Notes: a model not told the origin generated them from the sequence alone. DNA of 46,723 nt from REEB85 sp018971455 (GCA_028871195.1 JAGWNT010000020.1:1-46723); one strand, 5' to 3'. Numbered from the stretch's first letter, positions 24,592 through 35,124 are shown. Numbers and translations are program-made.

Positions 24592-25759
24592 TTTGTTCCC
24601 GTCCGCCGTCCTGGAACCGCGGATCCATAAGGAGTACGACCCGATTGCCGGGCAGCGCCTCTACGCGCCCGGCGATCTCAAGGTCAAGCAGTACGCTCAT
24701 CACAGCCTGTGTCGGTGCGTGACAGAGCCGGATCAGCTGGTCCACCGATGTGGGTGACGCGCCCAGCAGATCAAGCACTTGCGCCCGCGTGCGGTCGAGT
24801 TCGTCGGCGCTGAGCATCACCGGCGGCTCGGCCAGCCCGGCCGGGCGCGGCGGGCCTTCGATCTGCCCGGCGAGCGGTTCGAGCACGTCCGCCGCGGTCT
24901 CGGTGAGATGCGCGCCGTCGCGCAGCAGGGCGTTGGTGCCGCGGCAGCGCGCATCGAGCGGCGAGCCGGGCACGGCGAACACCTCGCGCCCCGCTTCCAG
25001 CGCCAGGCGCGCGGTGATCAGGCTGCCCGACCGAAGCGCCGCCTCGACCACGAGCGTGCCCACCGAGAGCCCGGCGATCACCCGGTTGCGGCGCGGAAAA
25101 TGCCGCGCCAGCGGGGCGGTGCCGGGTGTCGCCTCCGCCACCACCGCGCCGCCCTCGGCGGCGATGCGGGCCTGCAGGCCGGCATGCTCGGGTGGATAGG
25201 GCCGATCGAGCCCGCCGGCGACGCAGGCGATCGTCTGTCCGCTGGCCAGCGCGCCCAGATGGGCGGCGGCGTCGATGCCGCGCGCCAGGCCCGAGACCAC
25301 GGCAAACCCGGCCGCGGCAATGTCGCGCGCCAGCGTCTCGGCGATGCGCCGCCCATTGGCCGAGGCATTGCGGCTGCCGACCACCGCCACCGCCCGCCGG
25401 CCCAGCGCCGTGGCATCGCCCTGCACCGCGAGCACCGGCGGCGCATCCTCCATGGCGCCGAGCAGCTCGGGATAGCCCGGCGTATCGACGAACAGCAGCA
25501 CCGCGCCCAGCCGCGCCGCCTGTTCCATCTCCTCGGCCGCCGCGGCGGGCGAGGGGATCACCGGCGGGCGCGCCCGCCCGCCTGCCCGCGCGAGCCCGGG
25601 CAGCGCGTCGAGTGCTGCCGACGCGCTGCCGCAACGGGTCATCAGCCGGCGATAGGTGATCGGCCCCACCCCCTCGCTGCGCGCCAGCCGCAACCGGTCG
25701 CCACGCTCCTTCAATGAAGGTTCCCGCAAGGCGGGCGCCTGCAACGGGGCCTCGCTCAA
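24584..25759 (-). CDS. dprA: DNA-processing protein DprA (Smf)
   Basis: This is a protein of about 391 residues that binds incoming single-stranded DNA and loads RecA during natural transformation. The Rossmann-like core contains AVVGSRNASANG, VVSGLARGIDAAAH, ACVAGGLDRPYPPEH, FPRRNRVIAGLS and AVPGSPLDARCRGTN. A C-terminal winged helix (SPTSVDQLIRLC to VLLDLEIAGRVE) completes the family layout, and an N-terminal helix-hairpin region (SEGVGPITYRRLM) precedes the core. The start is uncertain: TTG at 25759 overlaps the plsY stop as TTGA and fits the tight spacing of this operon, while the frame is open further upstream. It is followed by topA with 8-bp overlap. Confidence 0.92.
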
Positions 25760-26364
25760 TGCGACTTGCCGATGCGCGGCTCGGTGCCGGCGAGCAGCCG
25801 GGCGATATTGGCGTGATGGCGCAGATAGATCAGCGCGGCGACGCACAGCGCCAGCCACAGCACCGGGCGCGGCGCCAGCCAGGCGGCCAGCAGCGGCGCG
25901 GCGGCGAAAGACGTCAACGCGGCGAGCGAGGAGATGCGCAGCAGGGCCGCCATGGCGATCCACACCGCGCCGGCCGCCAGCCCCACCACCGGGCTCAGCG
26001 CGATGAGCACGCCAAATCCGGTCGCCACTCCCTTGCCGCCGCGAAACCCGAGCCAGACCGGAAACAAATGCCCGAGCACGGCCGCCAACCCGGCCACGAC
26101 CGCCCCCCAGATGCCGCCCAGCCAGCCGCCGAGCAGCACCGCGGCCGCCCCCTTGCCGCCGTCGAGCAGCAGGGTCGCCGCCGCCAGCCCGCGCTTGCCG
26201 GTGCGCAGCACATTGGTCGCGCCGATATTGCCCGAGCCGACGTGGCGGATGTCGCCGAGCCCCGCGGCGCGCGTCAGCAGCAGGCCGAACGGCACCGCGC
26301 CGAGCAGATAGCCCAGCAGCATTGGCAGCAGCATTGGCAGGAGCACCGGCGGGGGCGGGCTCAC
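25756..26364 (-). CDS. plsY: Glycerol-3-phosphate acyltransferase PlsY
   Basis: This is an inner-membrane enzyme of about 202 residues that transfers acyl from acyl-phosphate to glycerol-3-phosphate, the first step of phospholipid synthesis. The three family motifs are visible: GSGNIGATNVLR, the GGKG of LLLDGGKGAAAV, and FRGGKGVATGFG. There are five to six hydrophobic segments. GTG at 26364 overlaps the upstream gene's stop (GTGA) and was chosen as the start; two ATGs shortly downstream are alternatives. It lies inside the pyrB-to-topA overlapping gene run. Confidence 0.94.
   Translation of the reverse strand: MSPPPPVLLPMLLPMLLGYLLGAVPFGLLLTRAAGLGDIRHVGSGNIGATNVLRTGKRGLAAATLLLDGGKGAAAVLLGGWLGGIWGAVVAGLAAVLGHLFPVWLGFRGGKGVATGFGVLIALSPVVGLAAGAVWIAMAALLRISSLAALTSFAAAPLLAAWLAPRPVLWLALCVAALIYLRHHANIARLLAGTEPRIGKSH
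26314..26337. repeat. Perfect 12-bp tandem duplication in the 5' end of plsY
   Basis: CAGCAGCATTGG occurs twice in a row, at 26314-26325 and 26326-26337. On the coding strand it gives a duplicated Pro-Met-Leu-Leu at the start of the first membrane segment. It keeps the frame and probably arose by slippage. Confidence 0.6.
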
Positions 26365-27635
26365 CCGAACACCCGCCTTCCGGCTTTCCAGGTGCCGATC
26401 ACCTTGCCCTCCAGCGCGCGCCCGTCGAACGGCGTGTTCTGCGCCTTGCCGGGCAGCGCTCCGGCCTCCACCCGCCAGGCCCGCTCGAGGTGGAACAGGC
26501 AAAGATCGGCCGCCGCCCCGCGCGCCAGCGTGCCGGCGGCGCTGCCGAGCAGCCGCGCCGGCCGGCAGGTCAGCAGCCCGATCGCCTGGATCAGCGGCAG
26601 TGCGCCGCCATGCACCTGGGCCAGCGTCACCGCCAGCAGCGTGGCCAGCCCGGCGCCGCCGGGGGCGGCCTGGGCGAAGGGCAGGCGCTTGTCGTCCGGG
26701 TCGCGCGGCTGGTGGTCGCTGGCCACCGCGTCGATCGTGCCGTCGGCCAGCGCCGCCGCCACCGCCAGCCGATCGGCCTCGGCGCGCAGCGGCGGAGAGA
26801 GCTTGGCGTAGGTGCGGTAGGCGCCGATGGCGCCCTCGTTGAGGTCGAAATAGGGTGGCGCGGTGTCGCAGCTCACCGCCAGCCCCTGCGCCTTCGCGCG
26901 GCGGATCAGCTCCAGCGCCTCGCCGGTCGAGACATGGGCGAAATGCACGGCCCCGCCGGTCATCGCCGCGAGCCGGATGTCGCGCGCCACCAGGATGGCC
27001 TCGGCGGCGGCCGGGATGGCCGGCAGGCCGAGCCTTGTGGCGAGTTCCCCCTGGGTCGCGGCCCCCCCCTCGGCCAGCGCCGGATCCTCCGGGTGCTGCA
27101 CCACCATGGCGCCGAAGCCGCGCGCATAGGACAGCACCAGGCGCATCATCCGCGACGAGCCGATGGCCCGCGCGCCGTCGCTGAACGCCACCGCCCCGGC
27201 CTCGCGCAGCAGCCCGAGCTCGGCCAGATCCTCGCCCTTGCAGCCGCGCGTCGCTGCGGCATAGGGCAGAATGGCCAGGCTGCCGGTCTCCTCGCCGCGC
27301 GTGCGCAGCAGCCGCACCAGGGCCGGGTCGTCGATCGGCGGGCGGGTATCGGGCAGGGCGGCCAGGGTGGTGATGCCGCCGGCCGCCGCGGCCATCGCGG
27401 CCGAGGCGATGGTCTCGCGGTATTCGCCGCCCGGCTCGCCCACCTCGGCGCGCATATCGACGAGCCCGGGGCACAGCACCGCCCCCTTGCCATCGATCGC
27501 CTCCACCCCGTCCGGCCGGCCGAGGGCGGCGGCGGAATCGGCGATCACGCCGTCGCGCACCAGCAGCTCGCCCGGCTGGTCGAGACCGCTCGCGGGATCG
27601 ATCAGGCGGACATTCGTGAAGTGAAGATCAGTCAT
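26361..27635 (-). CDS. Dihydroorotase-like protein, probably non-catalytic (PyrC'/PyrX type)
   Basis: This is a 424-residue amidohydrolase-fold protein placed directly after pyrB. The normal dihydroorotase metal motif D-x-H-x-H is here Asp60-Met-Arg62-Ala-Glu64, in CPGLVDMRAEVGEPGGE, so both zinc-binding histidines are absent. Later elements (VHFAHVSTGEAL; ASDHQPRDPDDKRLPFAQA) are kept. In pseudomonads a similar inactive partner, PyrC', is needed for aspartate carbamoyltransferase assembly, and the same structural role is inferred here. An active dihydroorotase should then be encoded elsewhere. ATG at 27635 overlaps pyrB by 8 bp and its end overlaps plsY by 4 bp. Confidence 0.88.
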   Translation of the reverse strand: MTDLHFTNVRLIDPASGLDQPGELLVRDGVIADSAAALGRPDGVEAIDGKGAVLCPGLVDMRAEVGEPGGEYRETIASAAMAAAAGGITTLAALPDTRPPIDDPALVRLLRTRGEETGSLAILPYAAATRGCKGEDLAELGLLREAGAVAFSDGARAIGSSRMMRLVLSYARGFGAMVVQHPEDPALAEGGAATQGELATRLGLPAIPAAAEAILVARDIRLAAMTGGAVHFAHVSTGEALELIRRAKAQGLAVSCDTAPPYFDLNEGAIGAYRTYAKLSPPLRAEADRLAVAAALADGTIDAVASDHQPRDPDDKRLPFAQAAPGGAGLATLLAVTLAQVHGGALPLIQAIGLLTCRPARLLGSAAGTLARGAAADLCLFHLERAWRVEAGALPGKAQNTPFDGRALEGKVIGTWKAGRRVFG

Positions 27636-28563
27636 TGCGCCGTGTCTTCCGCGACAGCGTGTCGAGCACCGCCATGCGCACGGCGACGCCCATCTCCACC
27701 TGCTCCTTGATGACGCTGCGCACCGGATCGTCGGCCACCGCGCTGTCGATCTCCACGCCGCGGTTCATCGGCCCGGGATGCATCACCAGTGCATCGGGTT
27801 TGGCAAGAGAGAGTTTTTCAAAATCAAGCCCGTAGAACCTGAAATACTCACGCGAAGAGGGCACCAGCCCGCGCCGCATCCGCTCCTGCTGCAAGCGCAG
27901 CATCATCACGATGTCCGCGTCTTTCAGCCCGTCGCGCATGTCGTGGAAGACCTCCACCCCGAGGGCCGCGGCCTCGGCCGGGATCAGCGTCGGCGGGCCG
28001 ACCACGCGCACCCGGCTGCCCATGGCGAGCAGCAGATGGATATTGCTGCGCGCCACCCGGCTGTGCAGCACGTCGCCGCAGATCGCCACCACCAGGCCTT
28101 CCAGCCGGCCGCGCCTGCGGCGGATGGTCAGCGCGTCCAGCAGCGCCTGGGTGGGGTGCTCATGGGTGCCGTCGCCGGCATTGATGACGGCGGCATCGAC
28201 TTTCTGGGCCAGCAGGTGCGGCGCGCCGGACTGGTCGTGGCGCACCACCAGCAGGTCGCATTGCATGGCGTTCAGCGTCGCCGCGGTGTCGAGCAGGGTC
28301 TCGCCCTTGTTCACGCTGCTGGTGGAGACCGCCATGTTCAGTACGTCCGCCCCCAGCCGTTTGCCGGCGAGTTCGAAGCTGGTGCGGGTGCGGGTGCTGT
28401 CCTCGAAGAACATGTTGATCAGCGTCCGCCCGCGCAGCAGGTCGCGCTGCGTCTTGCCGGAACGGTTGAGCAGCACGTAGCTCTCCGCGAGGTCGAGCAG
28501 CGCACTGATCTCGGGGGGGTGCAGCCCCTCGATCTGCAGCAGATGGCGGTGCGGGAAGTGCAA
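27628..28563 (-). CDS. pyrB: Aspartate carbamoyltransferase, catalytic subunit
   Basis: This 311-residue enzyme condenses carbamoyl phosphate with aspartate, the committed step of pyrimidine synthesis. The carbamoyl-phosphate motif STRTRTS is at 56-62, GDGTHEHPTQALLDAL and GDVLHSRVARSN are in the middle, and MHPGPMNRGVEI is near the C-terminus. TTG at 28563 is taken as the start: GGAG lies 8 bases upstream and the product begins HFPHRHLLQIEGL, matching the family N-terminus. It heads the long minus-strand run through topA and rnr. No pyrI regulatory gene is next to it, in keeping with a PyrB-PyrC' complex. Confidence 0.95.
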   Translation of the reverse strand: MHFPHRHLLQIEGLHPPEISALLDLAESYVLLNRSGKTQRDLLRGRTLINMFFEDSTRTRTSFELAGKRLGADVLNMAVSTSSVNKGETLLDTAATLNAMQCDLLVVRHDQSGAPHLLAQKVDAAVINAGDGTHEHPTQALLDALTIRRRRGRLEGLVVAICGDVLHSRVARSNIHLLLAMGSRVRVVGPPTLIPAEAAALGVEVFHDMRDGLKDADIVMMLRLQQERMRRGLVPSSREYFRFYGLDFEKLSLAKPDALVMHPGPMNRGVEIDSAVADDPVRSVIKEQVEMGVAVRMAVLDTLSRKTRRND

Positions 28564-28654
28564 GGCAGGACTCCGAGGCGGCGGGCGGAGGTTACAGGGG
28601 CCGCCTGCTGCGTGTATAGCGTCGCGCCGCGAGACAGCAACGGAGAACGGTGGC

Positions 28655-30334
<1,680 letters not shown>

Positions 30335-30340
30335 CCCGCG

Positions 30341-30784
30341 CTACCCCAGCTCGGCCATCAGGATGCTGGTCTCCGAATGGGAGACCGCGCGGCTGCTGCG
30401 CAGCTGGCCGAGCGCGCGGTCCAGCGCCACCAGGTCGGCGGCCTGCAACTCCACCACCAGATCCCACCGCCCGTTGGTGGAATGGATGCGGCGGATTTCG
30501 GGAATCCGCTTCAGCCCCGCCACCACAGCCCGCTGGTCGCTGGAGCGGATTTCCAGGGTGGTGATGGCGCGCACGCCCTGGTCGGCCGCGTCGTGCAGCC
30601 GCAGCGTGAAGCCGAGCAGCACGCCCGCCGCCTGGAGGCGGTCGATGCGATTCTGAACGGTGCCGCGCGCCACGCCGAGATGCCGCGCGAGGCTCGCCGT
30701 CGGCAGGCGTGCGTTGTCGCGCAGGAGGGCGATGAGGCGCCGATCGGTGTCGTCCAGCGCCACCGGTTTCAGACGATCTGACAT
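30341..30784 (-). CDS. Lrp/AsnC family transcriptional regulator
   Basis: This is a 147-residue regulator with an N-terminal helix-turn-helix (about 10-65: LDDTDRRLIALLRDNAR, LARHLGVARGTVQNRIDRL) and a C-terminal RAM ligand/oligomerisation domain (VRAITTLEIRSSDQ to VSHSETSILM). It is divergent from arginase and ornithine aminotransferase genes with 135 bp between, the common arrangement for a local regulator of arginine or ornithine catabolism. Inverted repeats in that gap are the likely operator. It ends 7 bp after glnS, which converges on it. The effector (arginine, ornithine or other) is inferred only from context. Confidence 0.9.
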   Translation of the reverse strand: MSDRLKPVALDDTDRRLIALLRDNARLPTASLARHLGVARGTVQNRIDRLQAAGVLLGFTLRLHDAADQGVRAITTLEIRSSDQRAVVAGLKRIPEIRRIHSTNGRWDLVVELQAADLVALDRALGQLRSSRAVSHSETSILMAELG

Positions 30785-30816
30785 GATAGCCTGCCGTTCT
30801 GCACGTTTCGGGCGGA

Positions 30817-30840
30817 AGAAATAGCAGATTTCTGGCTATC
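30817..30840. promoter_or_regulatory. Candidate Lrp/AsnC operator between the regulator and arginase
   Basis: AGAAAT-AGCAG-ATTTCT (30817-30833) is a perfect 6-bp-arm palindrome. It overlaps a second inverted pair, ATAGC (30821-30825) with GCTAT (30835-30839), and a further GATAGC lies at 30785-30790 next to the regulator start. AT-rich palindromes of this size suit Lrp-type dimers. Confidence 0.5.
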
Positions 30841-30919
30841 TGTTCACATCCTCATCGCTAGCCTGGGCGCATCACCCGCTTGCGCACCGCCTGCCTGGCA
30901 GCCCCGAGGAGAGACCCCC

Positions 30920-31891
30920 GTGACCATCCATCGCCCCGCCGCCTGGCTCACCGCCCGCGCCACGCACGCCGTCTCGCTGCTCGGCATCCCCCTCGAACTC
31001 GGCGCCGGCGAGCCGGGCGGGCTGATGGGCCCGGCGGCCATGCGCACCGCCGGCCTCGCCGGCCTGCTCAAGGCCCTCGGCCATCACGTGACCGACCATG
31101 GCGACATGGCGCCGCCCGCGCCGGTCGCGGCCGGGGTGGCGGAGAATTGCCGCAACGCCGGCCAGATCGCCGCCTGGACGCGCGCAATCCACGGGCGCGC
31201 TCACGCGCTGGCACGGGCCGGCGGGATCCCGGTCTTCCTCGGCGGCGACCACAGCCTGTCGATGGGAACGGTCAGCGGCGTCGCGCGCCATTGCGCCGAG
31301 GCCGGTCGCGAGCTCGTCGTGCTCTGGCTCGACGCCCATGCCGATTGCAACACGCCGGCCACCACGCCCTCGGGCAATCTGCACGGCATGTCGGCCGCCT
31401 TCGCCTGCGGGGAGGCGAGTCTGCGCCCGCTGCTCGGCACGCTGCCTTTCCACCCCATCGCTCCCGGGCGCCTGCATCTGTTCGGCCTGCGCTCCATCGA
31501 TGCCGGCGAGCGCCGCGCCATCGCCGCCCGCGGCATCAACAGCATCGACATGCGGATGATCGACGAGCACGGCGTCGGCGTGCTGCTCGGCCGCATCCTG
31601 GACGGGCTTGACCCCGCCCGCACCCATCTGCATGTCAGCCTCGACGTCGATTTCCTCGACCCCTCGCTGGCACCCGGCGTGGGCACCACGGTGCCGGGCG
31701 GGGCGACCTATCGCGAGGCGCATCTCATCATGGAGATGCTGCACGATTGCGGCCTGGTCGGCTCGCTCGATGTGGTCGAGCTCAATCCCTTCCTCGATGA
31801 GCGCGGCCGCAGCGCCCGCCTGCTCGCCGAGCTCATCGCCAGCCTGTTCGGCCGCACCGTCATCGATCGCCCCGCCGCGCGCGCCGCCTGA
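30920..31891 (+). CDS. rocF: Arginase
   Basis: This 323-residue binuclear manganese enzyme hydrolyses arginine to ornithine and urea. Metal motifs are GGDHS (108-112), DAHAD (138-142) and SLDVDFLDP with Asp242 and Asp244. NTPATTPSGNLHGM is the substrate loop that marks arginase rather than agmatinase or formiminoglutamase. GTG at 30920 follows GAGGAGA at 30906-30912. It precedes ornithine aminotransferase by 22 bp, so the pair forms an arginine-to-glutamate-semialdehyde operon, with the divergent Lrp-type gene as the likely regulator. Confidence 0.94.
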   Translation: MTIHRPAAWLTARATHAVSLLGIPLELGAGEPGGLMGPAAMRTAGLAGLLKALGHHVTDHGDMAPPAPVAAGVAENCRNAGQIAAWTRAIHGRAHALARAGGIPVFLGGDHSLSMGTVSGVARHCAEAGRELVVLWLDAHADCNTPATTPSGNLHGMSAAFACGEASLRPLLGTLPFHPIAPGRLHLFGLRSIDAGERRAIAARGINSIDMRMIDEHGVGVLLGRILDGLDPARTHLHVSLDVDFLDPSLAPGVGTTVPGGATYREAHLIMEMLHDCGLVGSLDVVELNPFLDERGRSARLLAELIASLFGRTVIDRPAARAA

Positions 31892-31913
31892 AGCCCCCAC
31901 CCGGAGACTTGCC

Positions 31914-33179
31914 ATGACACCTTCCAGCCGCGACCTCATTGCCGCCGAGCACGCCCTGGGCGCGCACAACTACAAACCGCTCGACGTCGTGCTCGCGCGC
32001 GGCGAGGGGGTGTGGGTATGGGATGGCGATGGCCGGCGGTATCTCGACTGCCTGTCCGCCTATTCGGCGGTCAACCAGGGCCATTGCCACCCGAAAATCC
32101 TCGCGGCCATGATCGCCCAGGCCGGCCGGCTGACCCTGACCTCGCGGGCCTTTCGCAACGACCAGCTGGCGCTGTTCTACGAGGAGCTGGCGGCCCTCAC
32201 CAACAGCCACAAGATCCTGCCGATGAACAGCGGCGCGGAGGCCGTCGAGTCCGCCATCAAGGCGGTGCGCAAATGGGGCTACGAGGTCAAGGGCGTGCCC
32301 GCCGGGCGGGCCGAGATCATCGTCTGCGCCGATAATTTCCACGGCCGCACGCTGGGCATCGTCGGCTTCAGCACCGACCCCGAGGCACGCGGCGGCTTCG
32401 GCCCCTTCGCGCCCGGATTCCGCATTGTGCCATTCGGCGACGCCGCCGCCCTCGAAGCCGCGATCACGCCCGACACGGTTGCCTTTCTCGTCGAGCCGAT
32501 CCAGGGCGAGGCCGGCGTGATCATCCCGCCGCCCGGCTATTTCCGCCGCGTGCGCGAGTTGTGCACGGCGCACAACGTGACCCTGATCCTGGACGAGATC
32601 CAGACCGGCCTCGGCCGCACCGGCGCGCTGCTGGCCGAGGCGCATGAGGGCATCGAGGCCGACGTCACGCTGATCGGTAAGGCGCTCTCGGGCGGGTTTT
32701 ATCCGGTCTCCGCCGTGCTCTCGAACTCCGCCGTGCTCGGCGTGCTGCAACCCGGCCAGCACGGCAGTACCTTCGGCGGCAACCCGCTGGCCTGCGCGGT
32801 CGCCCGCGCCGCCCTGCGCGTGCTGACCGAGGAGGGGATGATCGAGAACGCCGCCGCCATGGGCGATTATTTCCGGCGCGGCCTGCAGGCGATCGGCGGC
32901 AGCTTCATCGCCGAGGTGCGTGGGCGGGGGCTGATGCTGGCCGTCGAGCTGCATCCCGATGCCGGCGGGGCGCGCCGCTTCTGCGAGGAATTGCGCGATG
33001 CCGGGCTGCTCGCCAAGGACACGCACGGCCACACCATCCGCCTCGCGCCACCCCTCGTCATCACCCGCGCCCAGATCGACTGGGCGCTCGACCGGCTCAC
33101 CGCCGTGCTGCGCGGGCGCCGGCTGGCAGCCCTGTCCGACCTGTCAGCCCTGCCAGATCTGTCGGCCCTGCCCGCCTGA
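31914..33179 (+). CDS. rocD: Ornithine aminotransferase
   Basis: This is a 421-residue class III PLP aminotransferase that converts ornithine and 2-oxoglutarate to glutamate-5-semialdehyde and glutamate. The PLP Lys256 lies in LIGKALSGGFYPVSA, and the cofactor Asp is in LILDEIQTGLGRTG. SAYSAVNQGHCHP and EPIQGEAGVIIPPPGYF are characteristic of ornithine aminotransferase. ATG at 31914 follows CCGGAGA. The C-terminal 15 residues are a small repeat (LSDLSALPDLSALPA), absent from the usual fold and probably slippage-derived. Acetylornithine aminotransferase is a less likely alternative given the arginase partner. Confidence 0.93.
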   Translation: MTPSSRDLIAAEHALGAHNYKPLDVVLARGEGVWVWDGDGRRYLDCLSAYSAVNQGHCHPKILAAMIAQAGRLTLTSRAFRNDQLALFYEELAALTNSHKILPMNSGAEAVESAIKAVRKWGYEVKGVPAGRAEIIVCADNFHGRTLGIVGFSTDPEARGGFGPFAPGFRIVPFGDAAALEAAITPDTVAFLVEPIQGEAGVIIPPPGYFRRVRELCTAHNVTLILDEIQTGLGRTGALLAEAHEGIEADVTLIGKALSGGFYPVSAVLSNSAVLGVLQPGQHGSTFGGNPLACAVARAALRVLTEEGMIENAAAMGDYFRRGLQAIGGSFIAEVRGRGLMLAVELHPDAGGARRFCEELRDAGLLAKDTHGHTIRLAPPLVITRAQIDWALDRLTAVLRGRRLAALSDLSALPDLSALPA

Positions 33180-33200
33180 CGGATCGCGCGCCAGCTTCCT

Positions 33201-33229
33201 CCGGCCGCACCAGGCGATGGCGCGGCCGG
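33201..33229. terminator. Hairpin between rocD and the DUF2892 gene
   Basis: CCGGCCGC (33201-33208) pairs with GCGGCCGG (33222-33229) around a 13-base loop. It lies between two convergent genes, 21 bp after the rocD stop, and can act on either strand. No T-run is present. Confidence 0.45.
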
Positions 33230-33256
33230 CGACGGAGCGGGGGGCGGGCGGCGCGG

Positions 33257-33451
33257 CTACGCCTTGTCGGGCAGCTTGCAGGTGCGGATCCCGAGCAGCG
33301 TATAGGCCGGGCAGAAGCCGACCAGCCCGGTCAGCAGCGGCACCACGCCGATCCAGCCCCAGGCCGTGTGCGGCCCGGTGAAGACCAGCATCAGCAGCCC
33401 GAGCCCGACGATGACGCGGATCACCCGATCGATCATGCCAGCGTTGGTCAT
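33257..33451 (-). CDS. DUF2892 (YgaP-like transmembrane) family protein
   Basis: This is a 64-residue membrane protein, MTNAGMIDRVIRVIVGLGLL followed by a short loop, a second hydrophobic segment GWIGVVPLLTGLVGFCPAY, and the ending TLLGIRTCKL. GFCPAYTLLGI with a conserved Cys is the hallmark of the DUF2892/YgaP C-terminal family, often found with rhodanese or sulfur/persulfide-handling genes. The ATG at 33451 has AAGGAG 9 bases upstream and a strong promoter behind it; the longer open frame upstream is not family-like. No rhodanese is adjacent. The function is not established. Confidence 0.88.
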   Translation of the reverse strand: MTNAGMIDRVIRVIVGLGLLMLVFTGPHTAWGWIGVVPLLTGLVGFCPAYTLLGIRTCKLPDKA

Positions 33452-33475
33452 GGCCAATTTCTCCTTGACGCAATT

Positions 33476-33506
33476 GGTATATACCGAACCATTCGCCGGT
33501 TGCCAA
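33476..33506 (-). promoter_or_regulatory. Promoter of the DUF2892 gene with a palindrome on the -10
   Basis: On the minus strand, TTGGCA (33506-33501) and TATATA (33483-33478) are separated by exactly 17 bp. The -10 lies inside GGTATATACC (33476-33485), a perfect 10-bp palindrome. A repressor bound there would cover the -10 element. Confidence 0.65.
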
Positions 33507-33603
33507 TTCGGATCGTCGGGAACGCGGGCGGTCCGCCGGGCTTGCCAACCTGGTGCTTCGGGGCAATCCTTTCTCCCAACAACAACATCCAGGGGGCTCT
33601 CCC

Positions 33604-35124
33604 ATGCGCCGACTGCTTCTTGCCGCGGCCGCCTGTGCCGCATTCGCGCCATGGGCCGCGCGCGCCCAAACCGCACCGCTGCCGACGCTGACCATCGGCC
33701 TCGGCGACGACGCCGACATTCTGGACCCCACGCTGGCGCGAACCTTCGTCGGCCGCATCGTCTTCGCCGGGCTGTGCGACAAGCTGTTCGACATCAACGC
33801 CCGGCTCGAGATCGTCCCGCAGCTCGCCACGTCGTGGCAATGGACCGACAGCAGGACCCTGCTCATCCATCTGCGCCAGGGCGTGCTGTTCCAGGACGGC
33901 ACCAGAATGGACGCCGCCGCCGTGAAGTACAGCCTGGACCGCCACCTCACCATGCCGGGCAGCACCCGCAAGGCCGAGATCTCGGCCATCGATCATGTCG
34001 AGGTGGTGGACCCCTCCACCGTGCGCCTGGTGCTGAAAACCCCCAACGCGCCGCTGCTCGCAGCCCTGGCCGACCGCGCCGGCATGATCGTCTCGCCCAA
34101 GGCGGCCGAGGCGGAGGGCAAGAATTTCGGCCAGCACCCGGTCTGCACCGGCCCGTTCAGCTTTTCCGAGCGGGTGGCGCAGGATCACATCACGCTGACC
34201 CGCTTCTCCGGCTACTGGAATGCCAAATCGATCCATTTCAGCAAGGTGATCTATCGCCCGATCACCGACAGCTCGGTGCGCCTGGCCAATCTCGACGCCG
34301 GCTCCCTCGACATCGCCGAGCGCATCGCGCCGACCGACGTGCCGGCGGTGCGGAAGAATCCCAAGCTCAGGCTCGCCCTCTATGCCGGGCTCGGCTACCA
34401 GGGCATCACCTTCAACACCGATAACGGCCCGGTGGCGAAAAACCCGCTCGGCGAAAACGCGCTGGTGCGCAAGGCCTTCGAGCTCTCGATCGACCGCACC
34501 GCCCTGGTGCAGGTGGTCTATAGCGGCCTCTTCCCGGCGGTCGCGCAGGGCCTGCCGCCGGCCAGCCCCTTCTTCGCCAAATCGGTGCAGCCGCCCAAAC
34601 GCGACGTCGCGGCCGCGCGGGCCCTGCTCAAGCAGGCCGGGGTGAAGACGCCGGTGGACGTGACGCTGACCGTCACCAACACCCCCGACCAGCGCCAGAC
34701 CGGCGAGGTCATCCAGTCCATGGCCCAGGAGGCCGGCTTCAACGTCAAGATCAACTCGGTGGAGTTCACCACCGGGCTGAGCGCCTCCGCCCATGGCGAT
34801 CTGCAGGCCTATCTGGTTGGCTGGTCCGGCCGCGCGGACCCGGACGGCAATCTCTACAGCTTCCTGCACACCGGCGCGCCGCTCAATGACGGGCATTACA
34901 GCAGCAAGGAGATGGACAGCCTGCTCGATGCCGGGCGCACCACCACGGACCTTGCGGCTCGCCAGGCGATCTATGCCAAGCAGGCGGCGCTCGAGGAGAA
35001 GGACCTGCCGATCATGTACCTCTATTCGCCGCGCACCGTGGACGCGATGAAGAAGCAGATCACCGGGTTTCAGGAAGTGCCGGACGCCATGATCCGCCTG
35101 CAGGGCCTCGCACTCGGCAAGTAG
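33604..35124 (+). CDS. ABC transporter substrate-binding protein, peptide/nickel type (SBP_bac_5)
   Basis: This is a 506-residue periplasmic binding protein. The N-terminus MRRLLLAAAACAAFAPWAARA is a signal peptide cut near AQT. The mature start LTIGLGDDADILDPTLAR, and SLDRHLTMPGSTRKAEIS, VCTGPFSFSERV and NTDNGPVAKNPL farther on, are family 5 signatures. Family members bind oligopeptides, nickel, glutathione or opines, and the specificity cannot be told here. It leads a three-gene operon with two permeases, 9 bp before the first. The ATG at 33604 is chosen for the signal peptide. Confidence 0.93.
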   Translation: MRRLLLAAAACAAFAPWAARAQTAPLPTLTIGLGDDADILDPTLARTFVGRIVFAGLCDKLFDINARLEIVPQLATSWQWTDSRTLLIHLRQGVLFQDGTRMDAAAVKYSLDRHLTMPGSTRKAEISAIDHVEVVDPSTVRLVLKTPNAPLLAALADRAGMIVSPKAAEAEGKNFGQHPVCTGPFSFSERVAQDHITLTRFSGYWNAKSIHFSKVIYRPITDSSVRLANLDAGSLDIAERIAPTDVPAVRKNPKLRLALYAGLGYQGITFNTDNGPVAKNPLGENALVRKAFELSIDRTALVQVVYSGLFPAVAQGLPPASPFFAKSVQPPKRDVAAARALLKQAGVKTPVDVTLTVTNTPDQRQTGEVIQSMAQEAGFNVKINSVEFTTGLSASAHGDLQAYLVGWSGRADPDGNLYSFLHTGAPLNDGHYSSKEMDSLLDAGRTTTDLAARQAIYAKQAALEEKDLPIMYLYSPRTVDAMKKQITGFQEVPDAMIRLQGLALGK

